10,256 nt of DNA, from contig DAOWNV010000075.1 of assembly GCA_030642405.1 (NCBI GenBank), forward strand, positions 1 to 10,256, written 5' to 3'. The notes beneath the pieces are model-generated. The model saw nothing but the letters and a program-made list of their open reading frames with translations. It made no database searches and was not told the DNA's origin. Made by a program: the position numbers and the translations under genes. The DNA comes from Desulfosarcina sp. Its GTDB lineage: Bacteria; Desulfobacterota; Desulfobacteria; Desulfobacterales; Desulfosarcinaceae. Numbering within the stretch: the stretch's first letter is position 1; each line of letters starts with the position of its first letter. Positions 7,483 to 10,256 of the stretch are shown here, one piece after another.

Positions 7483-8517
7483 CTATTTTCTCCGGGACTG
7501 CCAGGCCAGCAGGATAGGACTGGCAACATAAATTGACGAATAGGTACCGATTAAAATACCGACCATCAATGCAAAAGAGAAATCATGGATAATTCCTCCA
7601 CCCAAGACAAAAAGGGCGAAGACAACGACCAGGGTGGTCAGTGAAGTGAGAATGGTTCGGCTCAGGGTCTCATTGATGCTCTTATTTACGATCGTGGTCA
7701 TTGGGTCTTTGTGGTATTTACGTAAATTTTCCCGAATGCGGTCAAAAACAATGATGGTGTCGTTGAGCGAGTACCCAATGATGGTTAACAAAGCGGCTAT
7801 GATGGGGAGGGTGAATTCTTTGTCGAATATGGAAAAAATACCAATGGTGATGGTGACATCGTGGATCAAGGCCACGATGGCGCCCATGGCGTACTTAAAT
7901 TCAAAAAACCAAAAAATGACCAAAGAGACGATCAATGCGGCCAGCATGAGAAAAGGGACGGAGACGTTAAGCAAAGAGAGCAGATAGACCGCCCCCATAA
8001 TGGCTGCTGCGACGATTCCGCTTTTTGCCCATTTCAATTCGAAACGTCCGGATATGTAAACGGTGATAAACAAGAGGGCGTAAAACATAGCGAAGAGGGC
8101 TTTTTCTCTCAGATCTTTTCCAACCTGAGGGCCGACCATTTCCACGCGTCTGATTTCCACCGAAATGCCTGTGGCCTCCTCAAGGCTTCTTTCGATTTTT
8201 TCTGACTGATCATCCATGGCCGAAGGGATTGTATCCGTACGGATGAGGTATTCGTTGTCCTCTGTGACACCGAACTGCTGAACCGAGGACACAGCCATTT
8301 CCAGCGATTGCAGCCCTGATTTGATCTGATCTATGGCAACTGATCCTTCGAATTTAACTTGTACCAAGGTGCCGCCGGCAAAATCGATACCGTATCGTGG
8401 CCCCTTGTTCAGAACCAACGTGCCGATGCTGATGAAAATCATCACCAATGAAAAGAAGAAGGCGATTTTTCGTTTTCCAATAAAATCTATGTTAATACCC
8501 GGTTTGATAAATTGCAT
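7483..8517 (-). CDS. secF: Protein translocase subunit SecF, with an extra membrane segment
   Basis: SecF works with SecD in the inner membrane, using the proton gradient to pull exported proteins out of the SecYEG channel. Family features are the first helix (about 18-36), RYGIDFAGGTLVQV (41-54), the periplasmic P4 domain ending VGPQVGKDLREKA (128-140), GAIVALIHDV (212-221) and the conserved LNDTIIVFDRIREN (251-264). The 344-residue length exceeds the roughly 300 usual for the family. The excess lies between ISGRFELKWA (155-164) and FFEFKYAMGA (204-213), where two more hydrophobic stretches (about 166-184 and 187-204) sit and the motif FE-K-A-GIVA seems to occur twice. This predicts about eight rather than six membrane helices. 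The ATG at 8517 has AAGGA 8 bases upstream. It lies 66 bases after secD. Confidence 0.96.
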   Translation of the reverse strand: MQFIKPGINIDFIGKRKIAFFFSLVMIFISIGTLVLNKGPRYGIDFAGGTLVQVKFEGSVAIDQIKSGLQSLEMAVSSVQQFGVTEDNEYLIRTDTIPSAMDDQSEKIERSLEEATGISVEIRRVEMVGPQVGKDLREKALFAMFYALLFITVYISGRFELKWAKSGIVAAAIMGAVYLLSLLNVSVPFLMLAALIVSLVIFWFFEFKYAMGAIVALIHDVTITIGIFSIFDKEFTLPIIAALLTIIGYSLNDTIIVFDRIRENLRKYHKDPMTTIVNKSINETLSRTILTSLTTLVVVFALFVLGGGIIHDFSFALMVGILIGTYSSIYVASPILLAWQSRRK

Positions 8518-8568
8518 TAATCCAGTCCTTGAATTTTCGTTCCCGTTTCTCCCGAGGCGATTGTCGGG

Positions 8569-8582
8569 CCGGGAAAACCCGG
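8569..8582 (-). other. Small GC-rich hairpin just after the secD stop
   Basis: In the minus-strand sense the sequence CCGGG-TTTT-CCCGG forms a 5-bp stem with a 4-base loop, one base after the secD TAA. It is followed by CCCGAC and not by a T run, so it is unlikely to end transcription. It could stabilise the upstream message or set the secD/secF ratio; it could also be chance. Confidence 0.3.
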
Positions 8583-8583
8583 T

Positions 8584-10161
8584 TTAGATGCTGATGGTTT
8601 TAACTTTTCGCTTAATCAAGAAATAATCGAATATGGCACGTGTCAAGACCAGGGCTGTAAAAAGACTGGCTACGACCCCAAGGCTCAATGTAACCGCGAA
8701 CCCTTTCACCGGTCCCGTTCCGAATTGGAACAACACCAAGGCGGCAATCAGCGTAGTGACATTGGCATCCAAGATGGTTAAGGTGGCTCTGGTATAACCG
8801 GCATCCACGGCGGCACGCGGTGTTTTCCCCAGGTTCATTTCTTCCCGGATACGTTCGAAAATCAAAACATTAGCATCAACTGCCATCCCTATGGTCAGGA
8901 TGATACCGGCAATGCCGGGAAGCGTCAGGGTGGCACCGAATCCGGCTAGTCCGCCCGCAATAAAGAGAATGTTGAGAATCAGAGCAAAATCGGCCACAAG
9001 CCCTGATCCTTTATAGTACATGACCATGAACAGAATCACCAGAAGCCCGCCCACGCACATGGAAAGGAGTCCCATGCGGATCGAATCGGTTCCCAAAGAA
9101 GGGCCGACGGTCCGCTCTTCCAGGATTTTCACCGGTGCAGGAAGCGCACCTGCGCGCAATATAATGGCGAGATCACGGGCTTCTTCCGTAGTAAAGTTGC
9201 CGGTGATGCGTGCTTCACCTCCAGCGATTTTTTCCTGGATTACCGGTGCGGAATAAACATTGTCATCCAAAACGATGGCCAGACGTTTTTTTACATTTGC
9301 CTCTGTAATTTGTTCGAACAGTCTGGCGCCTTTTCTATCAAAGGTAATGGATACGTAGGGATCGTTGTACTGGCTATCGATCTGCACCCGGGCATCCGTC
9401 AGATAGTCACCGGTGAGCACAGTTCTTTTTTTCACGAGGTAGGGAGTCTTTTGTGTGCGATGGGTATCCGGATCCTCCTTGATTTCGTAGAGAATCTCGC
9501 TGCTGGCCGGGACATTGCCCTTTAAAGCGGAATCAATGTCATGATCTTCATCCAACAACTTGAACTCCAATTGGGCGGTTTTTCCGATCAGATCTTTGGC
9601 CCGCTGGGTGTCCTTGATTCCAGGAAGCTGGATCAATATGCGCTGCTTCCCTTGAATCCGAATATCGGGTTCGCTGACACCGAATTGATCAATCCGATTG
9701 CGAATGGTTTCCAGGGCCTGGTCAACGGCCAGCAATCGGATTCGTTCGGCCTCTTTTTCGGGATGATCCAAAATGATTGTCAGCGTATTGCCTTTCTTTT
9801 TTCGATCAACAATTCTCAGGTCGGCAAACTGCTCGTTCAACAATTTATCAAAACGGTCAGTATTTTCCGCCTGGCTGACTTCTACGGCCAATCGAATACC
9901 GTCTATCCTTTCGATACCAAGCGTTCGGATTCGCTCTTTCCTCAACGCCTGACGCATTTCCTGGCCTACCCGTTCAATGGTGTTTTCAACGGCTTTGTCA
10001 GCATCCACCTCAAGAACCAGATGCATTCCTCCTTGAAGATCCAGGCCCAGATTAATTTTCTTGTGTGGCCAGAGACCGGGTTGGAAGGTCGGAATCACAT
10101 AGACAACGGCTATGACAATAACTGATGCAATTAAAATGAGTCTCCAGGAAAGATTCTTCAA
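8584..10161 (-). CDS. secD: Protein translocase subunit SecD
   Basis: SecD is the larger partner of SecF and uses proton flow to complete protein export across the inner membrane. From the chosen start it has 525 residues. They comprise an N-terminal helix (about 5-24), the NLGLDLQGGMHLVLEV signature (37-52), a long periplasmic region holding RNRIDQFGVSEPDI (in P1), and a C-terminal block of five helices from about residue 364. That block includes ILTIGMAVDANVLIFERIREE (421-441), whose D is part of the RND-like D4 motif. I place the start at TTG 10161. It lies 8 bases after AAGGA and gives the usual (M)KNLSWRLILIAS opening. The same frame is open upstream to another TTG at 10230, but those residues (rich in Trp and Cys) do not look like SecD. 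The usual upstream partner yajC would lie beyond the right edge. Confidence 0.96.
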   Translation of the reverse strand: MKNLSWRLILIASVIVIAVVYVIPTFQPGLWPHKKINLGLDLQGGMHLVLEVDADKAVENTIERVGQEMRQALRKERIRTLGIERIDGIRLAVEVSQAENTDRFDKLLNEQFADLRIVDRKKKGNTLTIILDHPEKEAERIRLLAVDQALETIRNRIDQFGVSEPDIRIQGKQRILIQLPGIKDTQRAKDLIGKTAQLEFKLLDEDHDIDSALKGNVPASSEILYEIKEDPDTHRTQKTPYLVKKRTVLTGDYLTDARVQIDSQYNDPYVSITFDRKGARLFEQITEANVKKRLAIVLDDNVYSAPVIQEKIAGGEARITGNFTTEEARDLAIILRAGALPAPVKILEERTVGPSLGTDSIRMGLLSMCVGGLLVILFMVMYYKGSGLVADFALILNILFIAGGLAGFGATLTLPGIAGIILTIGMAVDANVLIFERIREEMNLGKTPRAAVDAGYTRATLTILDANVTTLIAALVLFQFGTGPVKGFAVTLSLGVVASLFTALVLTRAIFDYFLIKRKVKTISI

Positions 10162-10177
10162 CTCTTTTTTCCTTTCA
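10159..10177 (-). promoter_or_regulatory. Ribosome binding site that fixes the secD TTG start
   Basis: In the minus-strand sense AAAGGA is followed by 8 purine-rich bases and then TTG at 10161-10159. This is the best-placed Shine-Dalgarno in the region. The nearby ATG at 10178 is out of frame with secD. Confidence 0.6.
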
Positions 10178-10256
10178 TGACGATCACACCAAAGTCCCGG
10201 CCACCATGTACAACCATCAAACAAACGCAAGGCGTCTGCTATCGCAACTGGTCAAC

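Noticed and set aside
9541..10125. Open frame of 194 codons on the plus strand
   Set aside because: It is antisense to the N-terminal half of secD and has no family features.
10162..10230. Upstream in-frame extension of secD to a TTG at 10230
   Set aside because: The extra residues are rich in Trp and Cys, do not resemble the SecD N-terminus, and the well-placed ribosome binding site is at the TTG at 10161.
10239..10256. Possible tail of yajC ending VDQLR before a TAG on the minus strand
   Set aside because: yajC is expected upstream of secD, but five codons are too few to support a call.
1..10256. CRISPR arrays, tRNA or rRNA genes, and insertion sequences
   Set aside because: No regularly spaced repeats, cloverleaf-like sequences or transposase-like frames were seen on either strand.

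Overview
The window looks like a chromosomal piece of a Gram-negative bacterium, most plausibly of the Desulfobacterota (former Deltaproteobacteria). That placement is an inference from the style of the housekeeping proteins and the moderate GC content; no marker in the window settles it. Two blocks meet tail to tail near position 1100.

Left block (1-1070, plus strand, visibly more AT-rich than the rest): the 3' part of a MaoC-like dehydratase gene cut by the window edge, about 345 bases with no recognisable intact gene, and a complete small multidrug resistance (SMR) transporter of the EmrE/QacE type. A short spacer (1071-1166) with imperfect hairpins separates this from the right block.

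Right block (1167-10161, minus strand): six conserved genes read from right to left in the order secD, secF, dprA, topA, tex, dtd. Spacing is tight in places: the secF stop directly abuts the dprA start, and the tex stop overlaps the dtd start as ATGA. Gaps of 66, 93 and 97 bases remain at secD/secF, dprA/topA and topA/tex. Co-transcription is therefore likely for at least parts of the set. SecD and SecF are the membrane partners that drive late steps of Sec protein export. DprA loads RecA on incoming single-stranded DNA. TopA relaxes negative supercoils. Tex is an S1-domain RNA-binding transcription factor. Dtd removes D-amino acids from tRNA.

The main oddities are these. The topA reading frame is broken by one extra base in an A5-G3 run (4408-4415), which separates three of its four zinc ribbons from the enzyme body. 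SecF carries about 48 extra residues that look like a duplicated membrane segment. An 11-bp interrupted inverted repeat lies between dprA and topA, and a protein-like but start-less open stretch lies between dtd and the SMR gene. I see no novel multi-gene system; most of the window is ordinary housekeeping DNA.
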